Origin: JBBROS01 sp965260935 | GTDB taxonomy: Bacteria; Pseudomonadota; Alphaproteobacteria; Acetobacterales; Acetobacteraceae | Direction of reading: 5' to 3' | DNA: 64,000 nt | Assembly (NCBI GenBank): GCA_965260935.1 | Contig: OZ253374.1 | Span: 3,410,001 to 3,474,000 of the forward strand | Shown: piece after piece, positions 24,056-32,566 of the stretch | Layout: every line of letters begins with the position of its first letter | Position numbering within the stretch: the stretch's first letter is position 1 | The notes under the pieces: generated by a model | Database searches by the model: none | What the model was told of the DNA's origin: nothing | Seen by the model: the letters and a program-made list of their open reading frames with translations, nothing else | Translations under genes and position numbers: made by a program

Positions 24056-26767
24056 TTAGTTGGACAACATCGCCTTTGTCTTGTCGATGAGCGTCGCCAT
24101 TGAAAACGGTTTTGTGAGTACTTGCGTTACTTCGTTGAGGACGCCCGCATCAATGGCAGATTGGTCTGCGTAACCCGTAATGAACAAAACCCGCAGGTCC
24201 GGCCGTAACTTACGCGCGGCATCCACGACTTCACGCCCGTTCATGCCGCCTGGCAGCCCCACGTCGCTGAGCATAAGATCGATCGGGTCCGCTAATCTCA
24301 GCTGAGTCATTGCCTGCCCACCATCGGATGCCTCGATCACATGATACCCGTGCTCTTCAAGGACTTCGCAGATCAGCGCTCGAAGCATATCCTCATCATC
24401 GACAACCAGAATCGTCGCTGGACACGTCATCGGCACCGGGGCCAATGCGGATGGTTTCGGCTCTCGCCGTGTCTCGTCGACACCAGTGTGTCGAGGCAAA
24501 TAAACCTCGACCGTCGTACTCCACCCCGACCTGTTCGCGATCCGGACATGGCCGCCGGACTGCTTGGCAAAACCGTGCACCATCGATAGCCCCAGCCCAG
24601 TTCCCAAACCCAACGGCTTGGTGGTGAAAAAAGGCTCAAACGCGCGCGCCGCGACGTGCCTTGGCATTCCCGCTCCGGTGTCGCTTACCGACAGCGCCAC
24701 GTAATCGCCCGGCCGGATATCGAATTGCTCCCCCAAAGCCGCATTCACTGGCTGGTTCCGGGCCTCGATCACGAGCCGGCCGCCTTCTGGCATCGCATCG
24801 CCCCCGTTCGCTGCAACACTCGACAATGCCGCCTCCAATTGGCCGGCATCGCAGAATATCGTCCACAGGCCTTCGCCGATGATGCGCTCAACGATCAGGG
24901 ACGGATTTGACCGGCCTCGTGTCGCCGACTTCACCAACGCCGCCAGCTTCTCTGCATCGATCGGCTTCGGGTCGAGCGTCTGACGGCGCGAAAATGCCAG
25001 CATACGGTGCGTCAATGACGCTGCCCGGCCGACGGCCCCCAGAGCAGCTGTCAGGAACCGGCCTACGTCCTGGGTCCGTCCTTGGTCCAGCCGCGTTTGC
25101 GCCAGTTCGAGGCTTCCGGTAATCCCGCCGAGCAGATTGTTGAAGTCGTGCGCCAACCCGCCGGTCAGTTGCCCAACCGCCTCCATCTTCTGGCTCTGAC
25201 GCAACTGCTCGTTCAAGGCCGCAATCCGGCGCAGGTTGCGAAGGATCACATCGGTGATGGCCTGCCGCAGCAGTTCCGCTAAATCGATCTCGAACCCGGC
25301 CCAGCGCCGCGAAACCCCCCGCTTCTCCTCGACCCATCGCTCGAACGATTGCCGCGGCGCCGTCGTTTCCCCATATGCCTTATGCGGGTTCCCGCCCCAA
25401 CTCACCAACGTCGGCTCCTCCGGACGGAACCACAACAGCATGTCGGACCGGCGGTCATCGAGAAATACTGCCAACAAACCGCTTGCGACGGCTGCATAGG
25501 AAGCCCATGCCTCGTTCTCTACCGGAAGGCTGGCTGTCGCGTATACCTTGCCGGCCGGCGCGCTCCGGCGCAGCCAGTCCGCAAGTGCCGCCACGTCGCC
25601 CTCTGCCGGCGCCGCGCCAAGCAGGCTTGCCGTCTCCCCCTGCACGAACGCGGCCCCCGAAGCCTCGAACATGTCAAGCATCGTCGTCGGCCCGGATGTC
25701 AGCGCCGCGCCCAAATCGTCGCCCTGCCCCATTTGCGCGATGAGCGCCGAAAAGCGGCCTTGCTCCCGCCGCCGTGCCACATCGCTGTCGGCACGGCTTG
25801 CCGGCCCGATCCGAAGGGCGAATGCGTCCGTCAATGCCGCCGCCGCGGCCCGCTGTCCTGCGGCTGTACGGTGAGGCCCCCTGTGATGACAGACCACCAA
25901 TCCCCAAAGCGCCCTGCTGTCGAGCACGCTCAACGACATCGTCCCGTCCACGCCCATGTTCTGGTGATACTGCATGTGCGTCGGCGACAAGCTTCTCAAC
26001 CGCGCATAGCTCAGGTCGATCGCCCGCCCAGCAGAGCCGGGGGCAAGCCGCAACGGTACCGGAACGGCGTCCCTCGACGGCACCCAACGCATCAGCGATC
26101 TCATGTAGAGCGCCCGCGCCTGGCTCGGAATGTCGGACGCAGGAAAATGCAGGCCCAACAACGAAGCAGGCCCATCATCCGCCCGGTCCTCAGCGATCGC
26201 CTGGCCATGCCAGTCGGCATCGAACCGGTAGAGCAGGACGCGGTCGTACTTCGTGATCCTACGGACACCCCGGACCAGCGCCGCCGCCAACTCCTCCAGC
26301 CCACCCTCGTTGGCTCGCAGCTCCGCGATCGAGCGCTGCAATTGCCCGGTTGCCAGGGCCGAACGCTCCGCGTCCGCCGCATCGGCCGGCTCGACCTCGA
26401 TCAAAACCAGGCCGCCATGCGCATGGCATGCAACATCCAACGCGCCGGCATCGTCAGGATGTCTGAGAGTGGTTTCCCACGGCATTGCCGGATCGAGCGT
26501 CCCTGAGCGGGCTTGCTCGGCAAGCTGCGTCACGAAATCAGTCCCGAGTATGCTGGCGATCCCCGCCTCGCCCGGCTCGCTGCCGAGCATGTCCGAGCAG
26601 TTGGCGCTCGCCGCAACCCAGGCCAGGTTCTTCGCCGGGTCGGCGGCAAGCAGAACGCCATGCGGCTGCACTGTGCCGGGCGTGTGGATCGGTTCCGCGG
26701 CGCACTGGTCGTCGGGCTGTCGATGCCTGTTCCCAACGTTTTCTGGCAGTGGTCCGGCCGCACTCAT
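24056..26767 (-). CDS. bphP: Bacteriophytochrome hybrid histidine kinase with C-terminal receiver
   Basis: A 903-residue red/far-red photoreceptor. The N-terminal PAS has the biliverdin-binding Cys at about residue 22 (QCAAEPIHTPGTVQPHG). The GAF domain carries PASDIPSQAR and YHQNMGVDGTMSLS, with His rather than the plant-type Cys. A PHY domain follows, then a kinase core with the H box GGLAHDFNNLL and ATP-binding motifs DTGAGMP and GLGTGLGLSMV. A receiver domain ends the protein (ILVVDDED, phospho-Asp in LMLSDVGLPGG, VLTKPF). The frame is open further upstream, but the ATG at 26767 places the Cys correctly. It lies 77 nt after a xerC-like gene. Confidence 0.93.
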   Translation of the reverse strand: MSAAGPLPENVGNRHRQPDDQCAAEPIHTPGTVQPHGVLLAADPAKNLAWVAASANCSDMLGSEPGEAGIASILGTDFVTQLAEQARSGTLDPAMPWETTLRHPDDAGALDVACHAHGGLVLIEVEPADAADAERSALATGQLQRSIAELRANEGGLEELAAALVRGVRRITKYDRVLLYRFDADWHGQAIAEDRADDGPASLLGLHFPASDIPSQARALYMRSLMRWVPSRDAVPVPLRLAPGSAGRAIDLSYARLRSLSPTHMQYHQNMGVDGTMSLSVLDSRALWGLVVCHHRGPHRTAAGQRAAAAALTDAFALRIGPASRADSDVARRREQGRFSALIAQMGQGDDLGAALTSGPTTMLDMFEASGAAFVQGETASLLGAAPAEGDVAALADWLRRSAPAGKVYATASLPVENEAWASYAAVASGLLAVFLDDRRSDMLLWFRPEEPTLVSWGGNPHKAYGETTAPRQSFERWVEEKRGVSRRWAGFEIDLAELLRQAITDVILRNLRRIAALNEQLRQSQKMEAVGQLTGGLAHDFNNLLGGITGSLELAQTRLDQGRTQDVGRFLTAALGAVGRAASLTHRMLAFSRRQTLDPKPIDAEKLAALVKSATRGRSNPSLIVERIIGEGLWTIFCDAGQLEAALSSVAANGGDAMPEGGRLVIEARNQPVNAALGEQFDIRPGDYVALSVSDTGAGMPRHVAARAFEPFFTTKPLGLGTGLGLSMVHGFAKQSGGHVRIANRSGWSTTVEVYLPRHTGVDETRREPKPSALAPVPMTCPATILVVDDEDMLRALICEVLEEHGYHVIEASDGGQAMTQLRLADPIDLMLSDVGLPGGMNGREVVDAARKLRPDLRVLFITGYADQSAIDAGVLNEVTQVLTKPFSMATLIDKTKAMLSN

Positions 26768-26844
26768 TCGAACAGCAACGCCGCAACGCGCGTTCGGTCG
26801 CGCTATCGCCGCAGATTGACGTCGATGTGCTTTCGCAGGCCCGC

Positions 26845-27750
26845 CTACCGTCCGCTCCGGGGGTGCGCTTTGTGCCAAATGCCCTTGAGCGCGGCTTCGT
26901 TGACGGATGTGTAGCGCTGCGTTGTCGATAGGCTGGCATGGCCGAGCAAAGCCTGGATCGACCGAAGATCTGCGCCACCCTCAAGCAAGTGCGTGGCGAA
27001 ACTGTGCCGCAACGCGTGCGGCGTGGCATAGGCTGGCAAACCCTCGCCTTGCCGGTACGCCCGCATCGTCCGCTGCGCCACGCCAGCGTTGAGCCGCCCG
27101 CCCTTTTGCCCGACAAAAAGCGGCGAACCCGCCAAGGGACGCGGATGCACCCGCAGCCAAGCCGCAAGAGCCGATTGGACGGCCGGCAGCAACGGCGTTA
27201 CCCGCTCCTTGCCGCCCTTGCCGGTTACTCGTAACGCCCCATTCGCCGGAACCATGCCCACGTCGAGCGCGAGCGCCTCCCCGATCCGCAGCCCGGCGCC
27301 ATACAGCAGCGTGAACAGCGCCAAGTCGCGTGCCTGCCATTGCAGCTCGTCGCTGTTGCCAGCCTCGTCGGCCACGCCCAACGCCTGAGCCGGCGTCAGC
27401 GCCCGCGGGATCGGCGCTCGCGCCCGCGGCGTCCCGAGCAGGCCAGGGGCGGGGTTCTGCAACCCATGCTGCCGTGCGAGGTAGCGGAAGAACGTCCGCA
27501 CTGCCGACAAGTGCCGCGCCCGCGTCGCGTTTCCCTGCTTCCGCGACGCCCCGAACGCCAGCCAAGCACGCAGATCCGCCTGCGACACCCGTCCCAGCGC
27601 TGGCAAGTCAGGCTCCCCGCCGAGATGGTTGGTCAGGAATCCCAGGAACTCGGCCAAGTCCGCGGCATAGGCCTTCACCGTCAACGGAGACGCCCGCCGC
27701 TCGCGCGCCAGCCAGTCGAGGCAGGACGCGGCGGCGTCCGCGCCCGTCAC
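26845..27750 (-). CDS. xerC: Tyrosine recombinase, XerC-like
   Basis: A 301-residue site-specific recombinase. The core-binding domain starts at CLDWLARERRASPLTVKAY. Catalytic residues are visible: Arg in YGAGLRIGEALAL, Lys in VTGKGGKERV, His/Arg in PHALRHSFATHLLEGG, His in LLGHASLSTTQRY, and the Tyr nucleophile in the same segment. The GTG start at 27750 overlaps the DUF484 stop (GTGA). The DUF484-xerC order is seen in many proteobacteria, so it most likely resolves chromosome dimers rather than belonging to a mobile element. Confidence 0.92.
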   Translation of the reverse strand: MTGADAAASCLDWLARERRASPLTVKAYAADLAEFLGFLTNHLGGEPDLPALGRVSQADLRAWLAFGASRKQGNATRARHLSAVRTFFRYLARQHGLQNPAPGLLGTPRARAPIPRALTPAQALGVADEAGNSDELQWQARDLALFTLLYGAGLRIGEALALDVGMVPANGALRVTGKGGKERVTPLLPAVQSALAAWLRVHPRPLAGSPLFVGQKGGRLNAGVAQRTMRAYRQGEGLPAYATPHALRHSFATHLLEGGADLRSIQALLGHASLSTTQRYTSVNEAALKGIWHKAHPRSGR

Positions 27751-28385
27751 CGCTCCGCCGCCAGGTCGAGCGCGGCAGCCAGCGCCTGCCCCAGGAACGC
27801 TAGCGCATCCGTCGTCGCCCCCGCGAGACCCTGCCCATTGCGGCAGGCCAGCGCCAGCAAGGCGGGCCCGGCCGCGAAAGGCACGCGGACCAACGCCTCT
27901 TGCTCCGCCAATGCCACCGCCTCGCCGTGCAGCACGGCATCGGGCCGTGCCGCCTGGACCACCGCCATCCGCTGCCCCAACGCGCCCAGCACGGTTCCGC
28001 GCGGCACGACCGCGGCGCCCCGCGGCGCCCACGTCCCCTCGGCACAGAGCCGCGCGGCATCCACTTGCAGCAACCCTGGCAGGTCATGCGTGGCCATGAA
28101 CGCCGGGTCCGGCGCCCGCATCAACGCCAGCACGACATCCTGCACCCGGCGTCCGAACCCTTCCGCCGCCCGACGGTCGGCTGCCAGGGCCGCGGCATCG
28201 CGCTCCAGGTCGGCCGCCCGGTCCCGCGCCCGCTGGAGCATCGCGTCCATGTGGTCGGCAAGTCCGCTGCCATGCACCCGCCGCGGCGGCGCGAGCAAGC
28301 TGTACAATGCCGGGTCGGCGGCAAGGAAACCGGGGTTGGCGCGCAGAAAGGCGGCCACGTCCGCGGCTTCACGCTGGTGTTGCAT
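27747..28385 (-). CDS. DUF484 family protein
   Basis: A 212-residue protein beginning MQHQREAADVAAFLRANPGFL, the usual DUF484 opening, followed by a coiled-coil stretch (RARDRAADLERDAAALAADR) and a GAF-like C-terminal half. The function is unknown; the family is typically cotranscribed with xerC, and here the stop overlaps the xerC GTG. An upstream start at 28433 is possible but would overlap the divergent priA gene, so 28385 is preferred. Confidence 0.85.
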   Translation of the reverse strand: MQHQREAADVAAFLRANPGFLAADPALYSLLAPPRRVHGSGLADHMDAMLQRARDRAADLERDAAALAADRRAAEGFGRRVQDVVLALMRAPDPAFMATHDLPGLLQVDAARLCAEGTWAPRGAAVVPRGTVLGALGQRMAVVQAARPDAVLHGEAVALAEQEALVRVPFAAGPALLALACRNGQGLAGATTDALAFLGQALAAALDLAAER

Positions 28386-28413
28386 TCCGGCTTCGGGGCG
28401 GTCATCCAGGGCT

Positions 28414-30669
28414 ATGGTCGGTCTCCGGTCCAATTCATCGCGTCGAGCAGCAAGCAGCCCTACCGGACAGCGTGTCCTCCCGACCCTACCCGACGCGGGC
28501 GCGAATCGAAAGCGCGTCCCGGTCCTGCTCCCCCGCCCATTCCCCGGCCCGTTCGACTACGCCGTCCCGGACGGCCAAGCACCCCGGCCCGGCGACGTCG
28601 TTCTCGTGCCGCTCAACCGCCGCGAGGAGGTCGGCGTCGTTTGGGACACGCCCGACGCGGCCCGCACCGTCGAGGACCACCGCCTCAAGCCCATTACCGC
28701 CGTGCTTGACGCGCCGCCGCTGCCCGGGCCGTTGCGCCGCTTCGTCGATTGGGTGGCCGCTTACACCCTCGCCTTCCCTGGCGAGGTCCTGTCCATGGCG
28801 CTGCGCATCAACGCCCTCCAGCCGGAAACCCCGTCTCCCGGCTGGCGCCTCGCCGATGCGCCCAACGCCCGCGACACCCCCGCCCGGCAGCGCGTGGCCG
28901 CGTCGCTTTCCGATAACCGCCCCCGATCCACCTCCGACTTGGCGCGAACCGCCGGCGTCAGCACCGGCGTCATCCGCGGCATGGCGGCGGCGGGGTTGCT
29001 CGTGCCCGTCGCCCTCCCCCTCGACGCCCCGTTCGCAACCCCGGACCCGGCCCACCCCGGCCCATTCCTCTCCCCCGCGCAAGCCGAGGCCGCCCGCGCC
29101 CTCCGCGCCGCCGTCGATGCCCGAAGCTTCAGCGTCGCGCTGCTGGACGGGGTGACAGGTTCCGGCAAGACCGAGGTCTACCTTGAAGCCGTCGCCGCCT
29201 GCCTGGATCAAGGCCGCCAAGCCCTGGTCCTGCTGCCCGAGATCGCCCTCTCCTCGCAATGGCTGGAGCGGTTCCAGCACCGCTTCGGCGTCGCCCCCGC
29301 CGTGTGGCACAGCGACCTCACCGCCCGCACCCGCCGCACCACCTGGCGCGCCGTGGCTGAGGGCGCCGCCCCGGTCGTCGTCGGCGCCCGCTCCGCCCTG
29401 TTCCTCCCCTTCCCGGACCTCGGCCTGATCGTCATCGACGAGGAGCACGAAACCGCGTTCAAGCAAGAGGACGGCGTCGTCTACCACGCCCGCGACATGG
29501 CCGTGGTCCGCGCCCGGCTCAGCCAGGCGCCCGCCGTGCTGGTCTCGGCCACTCCCAGCTTGGAGACCCTCGCCAACGTCGAGGCCGGGCGCTACGCCCA
29601 CCTCACCCTCGACGCCCGCCACGGCGGCGCAACCCTGCCCGACGTCGCCGCCATTGACCTGCGCGACGCCGCCCCGCCCCGCGGCCAGTTCCTTTCCCCC
29701 GTGCTGACCGAAACCATCCAGGCCACCATCGCCCGCGGCGAGCAGGCCATGCTGTTCCTTAATCGCCGCGGCTACGCTCCCCTCACCCTCTGCCGCGCCT
29801 GCGGCCACCGTATGCAGTGCCCGAACTGCACTGCCTGGCTGGTCGAGCACCGCGGCCGCCGCCAGCTCGCCTGCCACCATTGCGGCCATACCGAGCCGCT
29901 GCCCGAAACCTGCCCAAGCTGCGCCGCCCCCAACAGCCTCACCCCCATCGGTCCCGGCGTTGAGCGCATCACCGAGGAAGCGACGGCCACCTTCCCCGAG
30001 GCGCGCATCCTGGTCATGGCCAGCGACACCGTGCCCGGCCCGCAAGCCGCCGCCGACGCCGCCCGCCGCATCGCCGCCCGCGAGATCGACCTTATCATCG
30101 GCACCCAGATCGTCGCCAAAGGCTGGCACTTCCCGCATCTCACCCTGGTCGGCGTGGTCGACGCCGACCTTGGCCTTTCCGGCGGCGACCTCCGTGCCGC
30201 CGAGCGGACCGTTCAGCTCCTGCACCAAGTTGCCGGACGCGCCGGACGCGCCGAAGCGCCCGGACGCGTCCTCTTGCAGACCTTCAGCCCCGAGCACCCG
30301 GTCATGCAGGCGCTGGTCGGCGGCAACCTTTCCGCCTTCATGCAGACCGAGGCCGACACCCGACGCCCCGGCGGCTGGCCCCCCTACGGCCGCCTCGCCG
30401 CGCTCATCGTCAGCGCCGACACCGCACCCGCCGCCGACGCCCTCGCCCAAGCCCTCGGCCGGTCCGCGCCGCATGGCGACGGCATCACCGTCCTTGGCCC
30501 GGCCCCGGCACCGTTAGCCATCCTTCGCGGCCGACATCGCCGCCGGCTGCTGCTGAAGACGCGCCGCGACATCGCCGTTCAGCCGCTGCTGCGCGAATGG
30601 CTGGACCGGGTGCCCGTGCCGGGCGGCACCCGCGTCACTGTCGATGTGGATCCCGTTAGCTTTCTATAG
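28414..30669 (+). CDS. priA: Primosomal protein N' (replication restart helicase)
   Basis: A 751-residue helicase that reloads the replisome at stalled forks. The N-terminal DNA-binding domain begins at VPVLLPRPFPGPFDYAVPDG. The helicase core has Walker A GVTGSGKTEVY and the DEEH box (LIVIDEEHET). A zinc-binding insert has four CxxC pairs (CRAC, CPNC, CHHC, CPSC), and the late helicase motifs include HQVAGRAGRAEAPGRV. The frame is open far upstream; the ATG at 28414 is the only in-frame ATG that fits the usual length. It is divergent from DUF484-xerC. Confidence 0.93.
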   Translation: MVGLRSNSSRRAASSPTGQRVLPTLPDAGANRKRVPVLLPRPFPGPFDYAVPDGQAPRPGDVVLVPLNRREEVGVVWDTPDAARTVEDHRLKPITAVLDAPPLPGPLRRFVDWVAAYTLAFPGEVLSMALRINALQPETPSPGWRLADAPNARDTPARQRVAASLSDNRPRSTSDLARTAGVSTGVIRGMAAAGLLVPVALPLDAPFATPDPAHPGPFLSPAQAEAARALRAAVDARSFSVALLDGVTGSGKTEVYLEAVAACLDQGRQALVLLPEIALSSQWLERFQHRFGVAPAVWHSDLTARTRRTTWRAVAEGAAPVVVGARSALFLPFPDLGLIVIDEEHETAFKQEDGVVYHARDMAVVRARLSQAPAVLVSATPSLETLANVEAGRYAHLTLDARHGGATLPDVAAIDLRDAAPPRGQFLSPVLTETIQATIARGEQAMLFLNRRGYAPLTLCRACGHRMQCPNCTAWLVEHRGRRQLACHHCGHTEPLPETCPSCAAPNSLTPIGPGVERITEEATATFPEARILVMASDTVPGPQAAADAARRIAAREIDLIIGTQIVAKGWHFPHLTLVGVVDADLGLSGGDLRAAERTVQLLHQVAGRAGRAEAPGRVLLQTFSPEHPVMQALVGGNLSAFMQTEADTRRPGGWPPYGRLAALIVSADTAPAADALAQALGRSAPHGDGITVLGPAPAPLAILRGRHRRRLLLKTRRDIAVQPLLREWLDRVPVPGGTRVTVDVDPVSFL

Positions 30670-30713
30670 GCATCGAGTGCTTAACAACTGTTGCGTGGTC
30701 ACAGGAGGTCACC

Positions 30714-30860
30714 ATGCGCGAGATTCAGTTCCGTGAGGCCAAGGCCATCCTATCCGTCGTTATCGATCAAGCGGAACGCGGCGACGGATCGATCATCACC
30801 CGTCACGGTAAGCCGGTCGCCAACTTGGTTAACCTCGGCGAATGGCGGCGGCTGTCGTAG
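30714..30860 (+). CDS. Truncated Phd/YefM antitoxin (48 aa)
   Basis: A strong AGGAGG site sits just upstream of an ATG that opens MREIQFREAKAILSVVIDQA and continues RHGKPVANLVNLGEWRRLS before a TAG. This is a Phd/YefM N-terminal DNA-binding half; usual members are about 75-85 residues with a toxin-binding tail, which is missing. The sequence after the stop is occupied by remnants of an unrelated permease on the other strand, and no toxin follows. It may still bind its operator, or be a relic. Confidence 0.75.
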   Translation: MREIQFREAKAILSVVIDQAERGDGSIITRHGKPVANLVNLGEWRRLS

Positions 30861-31222
30861 GCGCCAGGGACTGCGCGATAGCGATAATTGCGTAAAGCGC
30901 GAACTTGATGCCGCCGGGCACTACCTGGTCCACGATCAAGAAGAACGTGCTCCCGCCTTGCCGTGCCGCCTTGTCCATGTTGGGGGTGCTGCCAGGGCGA
31001 GGGCGTACGCCATTGCGTAGCCGAACAGCGCCGACCAGCCCATCGCCACCGCGAACAGCAGCGAGAACGCCGCCGCCAACGGCCAGCCGAGCCCGACAGA
31101 ATGCAGATGATCGAGAACGAGATAGCAAAGTTCTGAAATGTCTGCATGCCGCGGAACAATTCCTGCGCGTAGCCCATCTGGTGCAGGACCGTCTTGTCCT
31201 AGTCCGCATCAAGACTGCTCTG
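30861..31222 (-). pseudogene. Remnant of an APC-superfamily amino-acid/amine permease
   Basis: Read on the minus strand, one frame gives MGYAQELFRGMQTFQNFAIS followed by FSIICILSG, the N-terminus of GABA/choline-type APC permeases. Another frame gives GWPLAAAFSLLFAVAMGWS, and a third gives STFFLIVDQVVPGGIKFALY. The pieces are collinear but in different frames, with large internal deletions. It lies downstream of eutBC in the same orientation, where an ethanolamine permease gene could once have belonged. That link is inference. Confidence 0.65.
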
Positions 31223-31266
31223 TAATTCGATTATGACAAGCTCCGGTCAATGCGAGCGCGGCGACG

Positions 31267-31572
31267 TTACGCGGCCAGGGCAAGCCCGGCCGCAATCAAC
31301 AACCAAGCTTTGTAACGCAGCCGAGCCATCAGCCAGGGAACGGGCATCCCTGCTCTCGCTTTTGCCTTCTTAACGACGTAACGCCGGCGTCCGCGTTGAC
31401 ACGCGAAGATGGACCGGTGCGTGGCGACGCTCTGACTCGATTCCTCCGACCGGTTGCCGCTGGCGCAGTTCCGCTCCGTGTCTGTCGTCTCCGTATCTAA
31501 CAGCCAAGTCGCATCAGCTTCTAAATTGTCCGGTGCCGGCCAGCCCTCACGCTCGCCGATCAGCGCCGACAC
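31267..31572 (-). pseudogene. Degenerate second copy of the eutC 3' end
   Basis: The minus-strand frame reads ALIGEREGWPAPDNLEADAT and later DTERNCASGNRSE. This parallels VLIGERPGWSAPDSLGAYAT and DADRNCVSNIRPE in the intact eutC about 500 nt upstream. After that match the sequence diverges and ends in an unrelated hydrophobic tail. Nothing of the N-terminal two thirds of EutC is present. The stretch 31573-31756 between the two copies holds no convincing gene. Confidence 0.6.
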
Positions 31573-31756
31573 GCAATCGAAACTTAGGCCCAGCTACCCC
31601 GTTCCTGCTTGCCAGTCATCACTGCCCATGATGCGGACCTCTCAAAGTGATCAGGCGCTCGAAACTGGATTGGACCTTACGTCCGGCGATCTCCTTGAAC
31701 GGAATGGGACGCCATCGCGATAAACCTGATCTCGCGAGAGACGCCGCCTCAATTCA

Positions 31757-32566
31757 CTATTCCGCGCTGAATGAGTCCTGCTGGCCTCGACCGATGCCGT
31801 CATCTCGGCTCAGCCCTGTGGGAGCGCCGCTCTCATCTTTCAGCGTGACACCCGAAACCCGCGACGCCCGCATCTGCCCGAGCAGGTAGAACAACCGGTG
31901 CGCAGCATCGCCGTAAACCAGTCCTTCCGGACGAATGTTGCTGACGCAATTCCGATCGGCGTCCGTGGTATCAGGGTTGGGCGACCAGGTGGCATAAGCC
32001 CCTAAGCTGTCCGGCGCAGACCAACCCGGCCGCTCGCCGATCAGCACCAGCACGCCAGCCGCTCCCAACGCTTGCGCCACTTGATCGCCACCCGCCACCC
32101 GCACGCCCCGCACCAGCACCAGCGGCGCGACCCGCCATCCGCTTGCCCGCAACGCCGGCATGAGCGCCCCGAGCAACGGCGCAGCGTGGCGCTGCACTGC
32201 CAGGGCCGACAACCCGTCGCCCAGCACGACCGCCAAGTCATGCTCGCCGGCGTGCGCCGCGAGCGCCGCGCTGGCCGCTCCATCGAGCCGCCGGCCCAGG
32301 TCCGGACGCATGAGATAGGTGCGACGATCCACCGCTTCGCTGTTCACCACCAGCAACGGGCGAGCCAAATCAGCAACCAGCGCCTCCGCCAAGGCCCGCT
32401 CGTCGACCACGGCATGCACCGCGTCCCGTGCCCGGGCGTGCGCGAGCCTCGTCTCCAGCAAAGGCGCCGTCGCCAGTGAAGCGCCCGTCCGCGCCAGCCC
32501 GATCCGCGCCGGCGTCAGCGCCCGTACGGAGGGCCAAGCGAGCGGCCCCGTTGCTGGCCCGCTCAT
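31757..32566 (-). CDS. eutC: Ethanolamine ammonia-lyase small subunit
   Basis: A 269-residue light subunit of the coenzyme-B12-dependent ethanolamine ammonia-lyase, which makes acetaldehyde and ammonia. Conserved segments are ARIGLARTG, LVVNSEAVDRRTYLMRPDLG, VLIGERPGWSAPDSLGAY, and DADRNCVSNIRPEGL. The ATG at 32566 overlaps the eutB stop (ATGA). The C-terminal tail after LKDES is longer than usual. No microcompartment shell genes are present nearby. Confidence 0.94.
   Translation of the reverse strand: MSGPATGPLAWPSVRALTPARIGLARTGASLATAPLLETRLAHARARDAVHAVVDERALAEALVADLARPLLVVNSEAVDRRTYLMRPDLGRRLDGAASAALAAHAGEHDLAVVLGDGLSALAVQRHAAPLLGALMPALRASGWRVAPLVLVRGVRVAGGDQVAQALGAAGVLVLIGERPGWSAPDSLGAYATWSPNPDTTDADRNCVSNIRPEGLVYGDAAHRLFYLLGQMRASRVSGVTLKDESGAPTGLSRDDGIGRGQQDSFSAE

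Noticed and set aside
26845..27750. Phage or integron integrase
   Set aside because: The coupling to DUF484 and the full XerC-like pattern, with no mobile gene beside it, favour the housekeeping chromosome-resolution recombinase.
28486..30474. Long minus-strand open frame opposite priA
   Set aside because: Gly/Ala/Val-rich translation without motifs; PriA on the plus strand is unambiguous.
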